Below, one piece after another: positions 10,785 to 21,500 of a stretch of DNA of 64,000 nucleotides. Position numbers and translations under genes: made by a program. Each line of letters begins with the position of its first letter. Position 1 is the stretch's first letter. This stretch comes from Cynocephalus volans (Eukaryota > Chordata > Mammalia > Dermoptera > Cynocephalidae), in the NCBI RefSeq assembly GCF_027409185.1, contig NC_084461.1, positions 187,834,001 to 187,898,000 on the forward strand, read 5' to 3'. The notes below the pieces were generated by a model. The model did no database searches and had not been told where the DNA came from. It saw nothing but the letters and a program-made list of their open reading frames with translations.

Positions 10785-10785
10785 G
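10739..10785 (+). repeat. Trinucleotide microsatellite (ATT)/(ATC)/(CAG)8
   Basis: Eight uninterrupted CAG units at 10762-10785 follow ATC units. It is non-coding here. Confidence 0.95.
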
Positions 10786-10789
10786 CTGC

Positions 10790-11695
10790 ACCATCTTTCC
10801 AGCCCCTGGCTCAATGCCTGAGGCATAATTGGTAATTGGTCCTCAATATTTGTCGAATGAATAAATGAGACGTAAAGGATTAAACGGCTGATTTACATGC
10901 TTTGGAGAGAGATTGGAAGCTCTTGAGAAATAGGTGTGGTCTTTTCCTCTGTATTTTCAACAAGGAATTTTGAGACACTACTTTAAAGAATTGACCCCTC
11001 TGCCAAGCCATGAAGTGGGGGGCCTGACTCTTAAGTCATGGAGAGATTAGGATGCACATCTTGCTTAGCTGAGGCAAAAAGGAAAACGAGCCAGGTTTTT
11101 TACAAACTCTCTGTGAAACAAGAGCTGTTTGCAGGGCCCAGGAACACGCTCTGTCCCGTGTTTAATTTCTTCCATCTGTCTGGTATCTGACCTCTTCTGC
11201 CCTCTAAGCCATTGCCACATATTGTCTGCGTACGTTTCCATATAAGGTGATCTCTCTCTCTTCCTCTCTTTCCCCTCTCTGTGTTTCCTGCACTCTGTTC
11301 TCCCTCTCTCTGCCTTCCCTGGCGGACTCTGCTGTGAGGACGGATGGTTGGAGAGCGGGAAGGGGCAGGGGGCTGCCAAGGAATGTGGCAGGTTTATTTT
11401 TGTTCCTGCCGCATTCTTTGCCTAGCCTGCAGGCCCCAGCCACTTGGGGATGTCACATGCTGATAAGACAGTAGGGTGACTGAAATCTGTGTCTCAAATC
11501 CACAACACCCCAGGTGTGAGCCATCGTCACGGAGTTGAGGGGGGGCGGGTGTGGGAGAGTCAGGGACTCTGAGGTCATGGGACTTGCCTATTCCCACTGG
11601 ACTGTGTCTGGTTCCCAGAGAGACAAGTTTGATACTTCAGAGAAGCAATTGCAGGAACTGAGATCTGTAACCACCTAGGCTCATCTCTTTGCAAA
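10790..11695. other. Intergenic; L2/MIR trace, then unclassified
   Basis: 10800-10865 reads like an L2/MIR terminus (tcaatatttgtcgaatgaat). From 10870 to 11690 there is CT-rich sequence (11250-11320) and a G-rich run (11535-11550). ORFs on both strands overlap each other and show no protein signature. Confidence 0.45.
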
Positions 11696-11699
11696 ACCT

Positions 11700-11965
11700 A
11701 ACATCTACGGCAGAGTGGAGAAGAGCCAGGTGTCAGGGTGAAATTATTAGCTGTGTGACCTTGGGCAAGTTGCCTGATCCCTCTATGTTTCCTTCTCTGT
11801 CAAAATCATAAATCTTTTGATACTATTCTAGTATCATAGTGAAAATAAACTTTGTGAGGGAAGGGATTGTTGCCTATTTTGTTCCCTGTTGCTTCACCAG
11901 CCCCTCGAATGGTGCCTGGCGCACAGTAGGTGCTCAAATATGTGTTTAGAGAATTGAATGAGATA
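11700..11965 (+). repeat. MIR followed by L2 3' end
   Basis: 11745-11790 has tgtgaccttgggcaagttgc (MIR). 11855-11965 has ctggcgcacagtaggtgctc (L2). Confidence 0.7.
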
Positions 11966-12019
11966 ATGCTTTTAATTGCTCAGTACCCAAGAAATAATAG
12001 CTGATTCAACAATAATCTA

Positions 12020-12760
12020 CTCAACGGCAACCGATATTTATTAAGCATCTGTTAAGTACCAGACCATACTAGGTGCTGGGGCTACAGCAGTGAACAGGAC
12101 AGACACCAGGACAGTGAACAGAACAGAAGCTCAGGTCAGATGACTGAATGATGGGAGACATCAAGGGGAAGGGGAGTGTCCCATGAAGGAGAAATGGCAG
12201 CCAGCACTGGGGCCCCAGAAAGAGGGGAGTCTTCTTGGATGTTCTAGATGAGCTCCCAGCCAAATTCAGCCATATGAAGGACCCCAGGTGATACCACAGG
12301 AGCAGAAGACCTGCCCAGCTGAGCCCAGCTAACCCACAGACTTATGGGGGGAAAAATTGTTTTAAGTCTATACATCTGGAGCAGTTTGTTAAGAAGCAAA
12401 GAATATTTCTTACACAGTAATAGTTATATTTACCCTTATTCTTGTATGATATTTTCAGTTCTATTTCATTTCATTTTTTTAAAATGTTAATCAAGACCCA
12501 CTAAACTGATTTCAATACCCTCTGATAGGCCATGACCAACAGTCTGGAAAACATGGTGATGGAGATTGACTGGTAGATTGGTTACTTTCAGTAGGAGAGT
12601 CAGAAAAGGCCTCGCTGACAAAGAAACATTCGAGCGGGGACATTTGAATGAGGAGAGGAGCCAGGCTTGTGGAGAGACGGGGGAATAGTGGCCAGGTGGA
12701 AGAAACAGCAATGCAAAGGTCCTGAGGCTAGGACAGGTGTGGCAAAAAGGAAGCCAGTGG
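12020..12760 (+). repeat. Ancient interspersed repeats, two pieces
   Basis: 12030-12120 holds the ccgatatttattaagcatct class. 12570-12740 holds the aaggcctcgctgacaaag and aatgcaaaggtcctgaggc class. The interval between is unassigned. Confidence 0.5.
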
Positions 12761-12889
12761 TCAGGGTAGCCAAGAGAGAAGGGAAGACTGGGGCAAAATT
12801 AGGCCTATGCTGTGCAGCCCCTGGGGCTTCAGCTGTAGAGAGCGAAGACAACTTGGAAGACTTGGGGTAGACTGGTGCCTGACTGCTCA

Positions 12890-13320
12890 TCTTTTTTTTT
12901 AGTTGAGGTGAGATTCACATGACATAAAATCGACCATTTTAGAGGGAACAATTCAGTGGTGTTCGGTACAGAAACAATATTGTGCAATCATCACCTCTAT
13001 CTATTTTCATCACCCCAAAAGGAAATCCTGTACCCACTAAGCACTTGCTCTGCATTCACCCCTCTGCTTGGCCCCTGGCAACCACCCATCTGCATTCTGT
13101 CTCAATGGATTGTCCTATTCTAGATACTTCTTCTAAATGGAATCATGCACTATGTGGCCCTTTGTGTCTGGCTCCTTTCACTCCACATATTGTTTTCAGG
13201 GTTCAACCATGTTGTCGCACGTATCAGTAATTCCTTTCTTGTTATGGCTGAATAATATTCTGTATGTATATACCACAATTAGTTATCCATTCATCCACTT
13301 GCCCATCATTTTGATTCTAT
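12890..13320 (-). repeat. L1ME-type LINE-1, antisense
   Basis: A T run, then gtgagattcacatgacataa, the ccccaaaaggaaatcctg block, ggaatcatgcactatgtgg and ggctgaataatattctgta. It is the same family segment as at 976-2425. Confidence 0.85.
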
Positions 13321-13850
13321 AATTCCGTCTATGGCACTATTATAGATCTTGATCTAATGTCACCTGCCCATGAGGATGAGAAGGTCTTGGCAACAGTTTG
13401 TGCCCTGCTGCTCTTGGCCTTTTCTTGTCCCCTCCCATCAACCTTTTCCTGCATGATTCTGAGCTTCCTGATGGCCCAAAATGCAGCTCTACTGCCGGTT
13501 ACCCTTAAATACTCCCCCTGAATTCTATAAATACACCAAACATTCAGCTGGGAAAAAAAGAACTTGAAAGGCATCTGAAATGAAAATACACTTTTTTCCA
13601 TCACCGGTCAAATGTTTTCTCTCCATCTTCTCCTTCTTTGATTCTAGGGTAAGTACTTGGATTTTGAACCATTAACCCTACCTGGGTAAGAGAAAGGGTT
13701 CCTTGGTGAAGCCTGTGTAGGCAGAGAAAGCCAGACAGCAGGTTAATACTGGCCCTCCCATGTGCAAAAATCCCTTTGTCTCCTGCCTCAGCAGCCTGGT
13801 TTATAGTCCTTCTTTCAGAATCTGCTGAGCTGGGTTTCAGCCAGTTTAGC
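13321..13850. other. No gene or repeat recognised
   Basis: Pyrimidine-rich around 13380-13450. Overlapping short ORFs lack any signature. Confidence 0.4.
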
Positions 13851-13854
13851 AGGT

Positions 13855-14060
13855 TGGTGAAAATTACTTTGGAATCAGGTAGACCTGTGTTTAAATCTTG
13901 GCTCAGCCAGCTACTAGCTGTGAGAACTTAGGCCCTCTATTAGCTCTCCAGGCCTCAATTTCCTTAATCATAAAATGGAAAAAAAAAAAATACTGCCCTT
14001 TCAGACTTCTTGTGAACACTAAATGAGATGATGTAGGTGCAGGCAGTGTGCTGAAATGAA
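13855..14060 (+). repeat. MIR SINE
   Basis: Nearly complete: tttggaatcaggtagacctg, the caatttccttaatcataaaatgg core and taaatgagatgatgtaggtg, with an A run at 13979-13990. Confidence 0.8.
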
Positions 14061-14179
14061 ATTAGGCCTGACTCCATGCAATACCTGGAACTCCAGCTAC
14101 GAAAGAGTGAGGGCAACTTGGAAGAGGTGGGTGTTGATCAGTTGACTTCACAAGGTCTTATTACCCATCATTTTGATAG

Positions 14180-14600
14180 TATACTGCAATCTATAAAGAA
14201 TCAGTTTGCCTCTCCAGATCCCCACTCCACCATCTTCTGCCCTGCTGCTTGTCCAGGGATGTGGACCTGCATAGATAACCTCAAGGGAGCTCCCTTCCCC
14301 TCTGGCTCCTTGTTGGGTTTGGCCAATGGGAGGCCAGGCACAGGGTGGGAAGAGAGCAGGGTCAGGACTGGCTGCATCCAAAGGCTCCATATGGCTCCTC
14401 CATAAGGCTTTTGGTGCCTGTACCATTATTTTCCTGCTTCAGACTTAGGGGCGGCAATGGATGCCTTTGTTGCTGGTCCCTTGTTGGTTTCCCTAAACCC
14501 TGCCCACACCTTTATAATATAGTCCTTTATTAAGCTTTCTTCAACTGCCCAGACTGTGCAATCTTTATCCTGCCAGGATGCTGACTGGTACAGAGGTTAC
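14180..14600 (+). repeat. LTR-like ancient repeat
   Basis: Text such as gtccagggatgtggacctgc and atagtcctttattaagcttt, with a late 'cctgccaggatgctgac' end, matches an old LTR-type mammalian repeat I cannot name with confidence. Confidence 0.4.
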
Positions 14601-15110
14601 CAATTTTAGTCCATGACTCAGATTTGCAAGAAGAAGGACATTATTTTACTGTCTACCAAAATCCAACTCTGAGCTCCCATTCTGCTAGATTGCCGAGAAA
14701 CGTAATCTCATTACTGATCATCCACCCCTCACACACGTCCTGGGGGATGCCAAGCCCTTGGCTGTTTTGAAGGAACGAAGCTTTGGGCACCATCTGCAGT
14801 CTTCTGTCAATAGCGCACCCTAGTGACTGCTAGGTCACCCATCATGCTGGCTGCAGGTCCAATGGCATTGGTGCTTCCATGTCAGGCCTGGGACAAGGAA
14901 TGCTTTTCCTGGACTGGAAGCCACTGGATTCATACTGTGGCCTCCTGGGGTATTTCCTTCTTCTCAGGAGCTGCCCCAGACTTATCAACCTGTGACCCTT
15001 TTCCCACTCTCCTTAGCACCTCTCTTCTCTCTTCCCATTCTTGATGGTATAGCTCTCTCTACTCCCCTTGAGGATAACCAATGCAATCTCCCCCAAAGAT
15101 ATCAATATGC

Positions 15111-16065
15111 AAGATGTTACCCTATCTGGGGCTACTCTGTATGCTGCCTACTTTCTTTCATTTTTTTAAAACTAGGAAAAATGACCCAGATGCAGGAACA
15201 AATTCAGAAGTGGGTTATTCTGTTATCCATTAATTGTCATTGAATGCCTTTGCCACCTAGTTACTTATCAACCCATGATCCTTTACAGACCTACAGCTTC
15301 CATAGGAAGTACAGAAGTACTATGGGAAGTACAGCTTCTGATTTCCAACCTGCAAAAATCAATACAATGGAAATTGTTTCAAGAGGAGGGGGAATAGAAG
15401 GAGTACACATACAATGAATACGTGTATAAATTCTGACCCATATGTGAAGTATTTAACAAAGTTCCTGACATTCAGTAAGCCCTTAATAGGTGATGACATG
15501 ATTATTATTTGAACCCAGTAATAATGCTAGATGCATCCTGTATTTTGATCGAAACTGATAACCAAGGAGTTAATATGAATTGCATATTATTTTGGCTGCT
15601 CTACATTGCTCATTAACCTCATCAGTGATTTCCAGTCTTTGCAAACCACAGCGCATTTGCAAATACAAAACCCATAAAAAATAAAACTATTTGACAAAGA
15701 TGGAGTTGCAGGCACACATTTAATGAGAACCCTGGAATCTCATCCATTTAGTTTAATGTTTCACATACTATTTAGCCTTTTACCTTTTAAGAAAGCACAT
15801 TCTGCTGCTAAATGTACCCACAAGATTAAATTGCCAGAGCAGAGACAATTTAGGATATCTGCAAAACTTAATTCGGGTTTCTGCATAAATTTAATTTCTT
15901 TCACCTCCAAGTAACCTAGATGGCAAAAGCATTAAATGATGATTAATGGATAAAAGAATAACCCACTTCCGAATTTATTCCTGTGTCTGGGTCATTTTTC
16001 CCAGTTTTAAAAGAATGATATAAAGTGGGCAGTGTGCTGAGTAGCCCCAGATGGGATAACATCTT
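15111..16065. repeat. 157-bp inverted repeat (arms 15111-15267 and 15909-16065)
   Basis: The left arm (aagatgttaccctatctggg ... cacctagttactt) is repeated in reverse complement in the right arm (aagtaacctagatggcaaaa ... gggataacatctt). By hand count about 22 differences in 157 positions, so roughly 86% identical, mostly transitions. The spacer is about 640 bp and does not pair. This could be the long termini of a decayed DNA transposon or two head-to-head copies of one repeat. The family is not recognised. Confidence 0.85.
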
Positions 16066-16399
16066 GAATTCTGGCATTTGCTGAATACTCGTGCACAATC
16101 CAGAAATATCTCATGGTCAGGATGAAAGGTCTAAATTTAATACCAAAAACAGAAAATTGGCTTGGCTTCTCTGTACTCTGCACAGGAAAAGTTCTTGTTT
16201 GGAAGTTCTGAAATGAGAAGGGGCTGGAGACATTATGTTCACGACATCCTCAGATTTTCGTGGGGATCTGGAAGGTCTGCTCTTATCCCAAGACCTCATT
16301 TGGCCCCCAATGGAAGCCAGCATTGAAGAAAGATAATTTGTTGGAAGGAAATTGGGGAGAAGGTTCTCACTGAGAGAGATACTTTCTATAATAAGCATA

Positions 16400-16910
16400 G
16401 GTTCATTTCTGCTTCTTCTAATTTTTCTTACACAGACTTCATGATTTTATAGTTTTCTCTGACCACCTGTGTGAGACATGTGTTCTTTTGTTTGCACAAC
16501 ATCTCTACTTCTGGTAACAAAAATCCAGATCTTCCTTTTTTTGGAGTCACCCTCACCCAGTCTATTTCTATGGCCAACAGAATCATAACAATTGATTCAA
16601 GAATGGTCTGAGACACTACAGACTGATGAGAATTGGCCCTGGGAACTTGTTAAAACTACTGGAGAAAAGGCCCTACTTTTACAGAGGTTGCTAGGCTGAC
16701 AGAATGTAAACCTGCTGCTACTAGAAGCCCAATTCATAGGAAAATAGGGATGAAAGAGAGAGAGATGGATGGAGAAAGAATATCAAGATGACATCACCAT
16801 GCTCCTAGATCAAGCCATGCCTGAAGGTAGTAATATCCTTGGACTTCACAATTACATGAAATAATAATTCCTCTCCTTATTTTTTATCTTATACTAAACT
16901 GAGTCTTGAA
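16400..16910 (+). repeat. Ancient LTR-class repeat
   Basis: aaaactactggagaaaaggc, gctaggctgacagaatgtaa, gatgacatcaccatgctcct and a 'cttggacttcacaattacatg' end. It is the same class as 6375-6945. Confidence 0.45.
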
Positions 16911-17364
16911 AAACACTCTTTACCAGGAGTGATTTTTTTTTCCACTCTGAATAACTGCAGCAGAGAGAGGTTCACAACTGTGGATAGTCCTTGTAGTAAC
17001 TATACAGTTAAATAAGGAGGTTGGCCGGGGCAGCTTCCAGTCTCTCTCTCACCTTCTCCACAGCTCTCTTCACCCTCTCCTCCACTGGAATATGGTGAAC
17101 ATTTGAAGTCCATTCCATGTAAGCAGCATCTTATTATCAAAGAGCTTCTGATAAGAAACAGAATGAGAATTTTGGTGCTTTGATAGCAAGGGACAAGCAG
17201 GTTTCAATAGCAGGTCTGTTCTTACAACCAAAAACTTCTAAAGAATCCATATCTTGGGTTGACAACCATGGACACCCAAGAGGCCAAAAATTAACAAGAA
17301 TTGAATGGAAGAGAAACTCTAAGAATGAAAGCCCCTTTCCCCAATACCCCCTAATCACCTGACA

Positions 17365-17908
17365 TAGCCAACAGAATTTTTATCCACAAGAACGTGAAGG
17401 TATGTACACAAATGTTCACTGCAGCATTATTCATAACAGCCAAAAAGTGGAAACAACTCAAATGTTCATTAACAGATAAATGGACAAACAAAATGTAGTA
17501 TATCCGTAAAATGGGATATTATTTGCCTATGAAAAGGAATGAAGTACTGATACATGTTACAACATGGATGAGTCTTGAAAATATCATACTAAGTGAAAGA
17601 AGCCAGGAACAGAAGGCCACATATTATATGATTCTCTTAATATAAAATGTCCAGAAGAGGCTTATCCATAGAGATGGAAAGCATTAGTGGTTTCCTAGCG
17701 CTGGGAGTGGGGAGCTTTTCATTGCAAATTGGAGGGTGATGGACGTAGGGCTCAGGGTTTCTTTGGGGGTAATAAAAATGCTCTAGGATCAGACAGTTGT
17801 TGCACAACTTTGTGAATGTGCTAAAAGCCACTGAATTGTACACTTCAAATGGGTGATTTGTATGTATATGAATTATATCTCAATAAAGCTGTTAAAAAGA
17901 GAGAGAGA
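17365..17908 (+). repeat. L1M-type LINE-1 3' end, sense
   Basis: Contains ttcactgcagcattattcat, atgagtcttgaaaatatcat, tgaattgtacacttcaaatg and ctcaataaagctgtt before an AG-rich end. It is a standard L1 3' terminus. Confidence 0.9.
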
Positions 17909-18600
17909 GAATTGGGGTAGGAGTGGGAATCTTTCAAGAAAGGCTGTTGAATATGGCTGGAACTTTCCTTCATCTATTAAAAATGGAAAATATGGTTCAG
18001 TCATAAGATGTCTTTGGGGAGTTACACAGAAGACTCAACATAGTGCCTACAAAAAAAAAAAAAAAAAAGGCTTCACGGGTGGCTTGATCGGGACGTAATC
18101 AGCAATGCCTCTGCTGTTGTGAAATTGTTGCAGAGAAGTTCCCTAGATCCCTCAGTGAATCCACTTAAGGTTTTATCTTAAATGAATCAGAGCATGGTAG
18201 CAAATCTTCCTTTAGCTTATGTTTGGGTGCTGTAGATGGGCAGAGATCTAATATAGTCTCTCTGTTTTTGCTTCAAGTTGGGATATAAGCTTCTCAGTAC
18301 TCGTATATGGACCCCAGGAAGGGTGCTGACTGTCCTCAAATTCTTCCCTGTGTTCCAGAGCAACCATATTAAACATAAAATTCATCCAAGTTTGAGTGCA
18401 AAGAGCAAATTCATTGCTTACTTAAATTTACACAGGATTGCATTCTTATAACTGAAAAGTATAGTGTTTACATAACAGTAGCAACAGGTGAGGAGGAACT
18501 AAAAATGACTAGATAAGCCACTCTTATTTTTCTATAGCCCATATCTGTAGACCTTTTAGAAGGAGCAAATCCAACCACCTCAATTTTTAAAAAGAAGGGA
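17909..18600. other. No gene recognised
   Basis: A run of 18 A at 18051-18068 is not followed by a recognisable retroposon. The rest is unassigned. Confidence 0.4.
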
Positions 18601-18604
18601 AAAA

Positions 18605-18830
18605 AGGTAAAATGTCTTCAGTGCTTCCCAACGTTGGGCATTGTTCTAATCGCTTTAACTGTATCAACTCAATCCTCACATCTAACCTACTGAGGAAGGT
18701 ATTATTATAGCCACATGTTACAGATCAGGAAAGCTCAGAGAGGTGAGGAAATCTCCTAAGGCCACACAATAGCAGACCCAGGATTCAAACCCAGGCAGCC
18801 AGAGCTTCTCCTTACTTACCCAACAGGATC
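18605..18830 (-). repeat. MIR SINE, antisense
   Basis: ttacagatcaggaaagctcag and aggattcaaacccaggcag are MIR read on the minus strand. Confidence 0.8.
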
Positions 18831-19099
18831 AATTAATTATATAATCCATTGCACCAATCTTGTATTGTTTCTCCCAGGATAATTTAAGTTATTTAATTTT
18901 TCAAGGTTTCGAATGTTGCCTTCTCCAACTAATTGTGAGCATCTGTGGGCTGGGACAAATTTTAGTTTCTCTCCACGAGCCCTGCAGGCTACCTTTGCTT
19001 GATAGTTCCTTAACAGTCAGAAAGGAGCCAGCTATGAGACTGGTCTTGGAATGTTGTTTCCTCTACCCAAAAAACTCTCCTCTTTCCTGTTTGGTTAAT

Positions 19100-19395
19100 T
19101 TTTACTGATCCTTAAACATCACTCTGTCTGACAGAACCTTTCCTGTTAGTATGGCCTCTCAGCAACACCCTCCCCAGATAAACTTGGAGCCTTTCATCTG
19201 GGCTCTGTCATCATTAGGTCCTTTTCTTATTGCATTGTTCTCAGTTCTATTGGTGTTGCCTGTTTAATCATCTCTCTTCTTGCACTAGACTGTCAGCTCC
19301 ATGAGAACAGGAACCAGGTAAGTCCTGCCCTCCACTGTATTCCCAGGGCCAGCACAATGCAGGGTACATAGGAAATGCCTAATACTGTATGTAAT
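19100..19395 (+). repeat. L2 LINE 3' end
   Basis: ctagactgtcagctccatga, ccactgtattcccagggcca and gtacataggaaatgcctaat. Confidence 0.8.
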
Positions 19396-19839
19396 TTGTT
19401 ATTTTTTTTGTCATTGTAAGTCTGATGATAAATCTGTAGTTGGTTTCTCCTAAGAAGTTTGAGCAGGCAACTAAGTTTTCATGGTATGAGGAATTTGATT
19501 TTTTTTCTTCTCTTTTTTTCATTGCTAACTGATATCACAAAATACAGTGGTCTCCAGACTAGTAGGGATGGGTTCAAAATACCATTTGCTAAGTTCTCTT
19601 CCAAGCCAGCTAGTGCAATTCTGGGGTCTCTGTTCCAGTAGACTTCTAAACCTCATCAGTGATCTGGGCTCAAAGATCTCCCTGCCTATGGCATGAATTG
19701 TGAACTCCACGAGCACCACAAGGAGAACTTTGCCTAAAGAGAGCCTCTCAAAAGCCAAAAGGAGGCTTAGGGCATTTATTTTTTTTCCTTTTCATTTCAG
19801 GCTCTCAGCATATTAAAAATTACTGAATTTTAAAAAATT

Positions 19840-20435
19840 TATGCCACCACTGCCCCCTGGGCCCCACCGGGTCTTGAGGCATGAAGCCAAACCCAGTTGA
19901 AACCAGGTAAAGAGCACACCAAAAACACCATTTCAACGCAGGTAGCTCACCACAGCCACTGCAATTGCCACGGCTGCCGCAAAAGTGGCTAGTCTCTATA
20001 GCAGCAGTCACAGCCACTATGCAGATGGCATACCAGACTCTCAACTACTGCATTGACACAAGGAGAGGCACCAGTGAAGACCAAAAAAAAAAAAAAAAAA
20101 AAAAAGAAAAAAGAGGTCCTCTCTCTCCACAAAGGACACTCCAGAGTAATAGGAGAAGCATCTGCTTCACAATAATAGGGGAGGACTTGATCACAACTGT
20201 CTCAGTACTGGACAGATCATCTAGGCAACAAACCAACAGAGGAACACTTAATCTATCAGAGGGAGAGAACAAATCTATGGTTATTAGAGGGGGAGGAGGG
20301 GGGGAAAGGGAAGAGAGAGGGGAAGGGAAGAAGGAAGGGGAAAGGGGATTGGATAAAGGGCATAAAGAATAAGTATGATTTGTAACAATGAATATGCTAA
20401 TATAAATAAATAAGTAAATAAAAATTTGAAAAAAA
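19840..20435 (+). mobile_element. Internally deleted L1 copy: 5'UTR + ORF2 endonuclease piece + 3'UTR
   Basis: 19848-20169 matches in order the 5'UTR of the antisense L1 at 62640-62960 (shared ccaaaaacaccatttcaacg, ccacagccactgc, and the ccaga ctc ... tgacacaag block), with its A run expanded at 20081-20105. Bases 20170-20262 read in frame as an endonuclease-domain piece of L1 ORF2 (SVLDRSSRQ). From about 20263 it becomes L1 3'UTR with a purine tract (20288-20347) and an A-rich tail. ORF1, most of ORF2 and the reverse transcriptase are missing. This could be a retrocopy of spliced L1 RNA or a non-autonomous family. Confidence 0.75.
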
Positions 20436-20779
20436 ATTAATCCCCAGTACAGGCAATGTGATCCAATAATGTGACACAGAAGCTGAAATCTCTATGATGA
20501 ATGTGCCTTCTTTTAATCCTGTCAGAAACTCTCTACGATTGTTCCTATGTATAACCTAATTTGGAGATACTTATGTCAAAAACCTGAATTTGAAGCCCAG
20601 GCCAAATGCTTCCTCACCCAAGCCCCACCGGCCCTGCCTCAGGGGATGAAGTCCTCTTCCTTGTTTGGTGAATGAATGAATGGATGGATGAATGAATGAA
20701 ATAGCACACGTATTTAGCCTAAGTTAATCAACCAGAGTACTTTGTAAACTGCAAGTTGTAGGACATTCGGGAAGGTTAT
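20436..20779. other. Upstream flank of IFT81 promoter
   Basis: An L2/MIR-like end with (TGAA)n at 20668-20700. Otherwise unassigned. Confidence 0.4.
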
Positions 20780-21500
20780 TGTCACGAGCCTGTTAGGATA
20801 ATAGCCCCAATCGCTCCTGCCTCTCCGCGATGGCTCAGGACCAGCGAACCAACTTTTCTGTGAGCCCGATTCCTGTTCGCCTTTCCCCGCCCAGGACCCC
20901 GCCCCCAGCGCGCGCTCCCGGAAGCCCCGCGGAAACGCGCCAGGCCCTGCCGGAAGTGATGTAACGCCACGGCCTAGCAACCGTTGCGAAGGAGCTAGTC
21001 TCTAGATCCCACTTGAGCCTGTGCGCCTCCTAGGGGGTGGGGAATTGGTGTCGTGAGGAGAATTTGAGGTAACTTCGCCGACTCGCGGTCGGGAACTCCC
21101 CCGAACCTCGAAATAGGAGAGAACTCCCGCCCCCTCAAGGTTCCATTGCAGCATCTCGCAAGTGAAGGGGTCGCTGCGGTTAAGCCCCCAAATCGGGGGT
21201 GAGGCCCCTGGCGGGCCTCACCGGGATCCAGGCCGCTCCTTCGCGAGATGAACTATAATGAACCATCGGGGAGCCCACTGCAGCCCCCGCGAAGAGCCTG
21301 GTCGGGTGTGGGGGTCCGCTGTCCCCTGTCCCGAGCTGGGGGCGGGGGCAAGGGACACTATTTTGGGTTCTCCTAGGAGGCTGCGAGTCAGCGCTCGTGC
21401 CAGCCTGGGACCAAGGCAGCAAAGTTCCTGTCCCTAGTTGTGCCAGATAAAACGCACGTCCTGGTTTTAATTCCGTCCCCACCCCCTCGGGTTCTTATGT
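20780..21500 (+). promoter_or_regulatory. IFT81: CpG-island promoter of IFT81
   Basis: Dense CpG in an otherwise CpG-poor window, centred on 20870-21360. No TATA box. CCAAT at 20807-20811, GC box CCCCGCCCCC at 20897-20906, ETS-type CCGGAAG at 20918-20924 and CCGGAAGTG at 20950-20958, and a CRE-like tgatgtaac right after the second ETS site. An inverted repeat GCAACCGTTGC lies at 20977-20987. This is the usual make-up of a broadly active mammalian promoter. RFX factors drive many cilia genes, but no full canonical X-box (GTTGCC..GGCAAC) was found; the AGCAAC at 20976-20981 is one half-site. Confidence 0.8.
20985..21068 (+). other. IFT81: IFT81 exon 1, non-coding (start approximate)
   Basis: A consensus-like donor gag|gtaact lies at 21069, inside the CpG island and about 110 bp after the ETS site. 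No ATG of IFT81 is here. The first coding exon has 21 nt of untranslated sequence after its acceptor, so an upstream 5'UTR exon is required. The start is set by motif spacing only. Confidence 0.5.

Noticed and set aside
10762..10785. (CAG)8 as a disease-type expansion locus
   Set aside because: Only eight units, intergenic, beside SINE debris; nothing suggests function.
19965..20372. 135-codon ORF with poly-Lys and Gly/Glu-rich end
   Set aside because: It reads through L1 5'UTR, an A run, an endonuclease piece and the purine tract of the 3'UTR; not a gene of its own.
1..20780. Exons of an upstream neighbour such as C12orf76
   Set aside because: No ORF or splice-flanked segment matched a protein I know.
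20714..20980. Minus-strand ORF at the promoter, possible divergent gene
   Set aside because: GC-rich open frames are expected in CpG islands; no splice sites or protein signature support a second gene.
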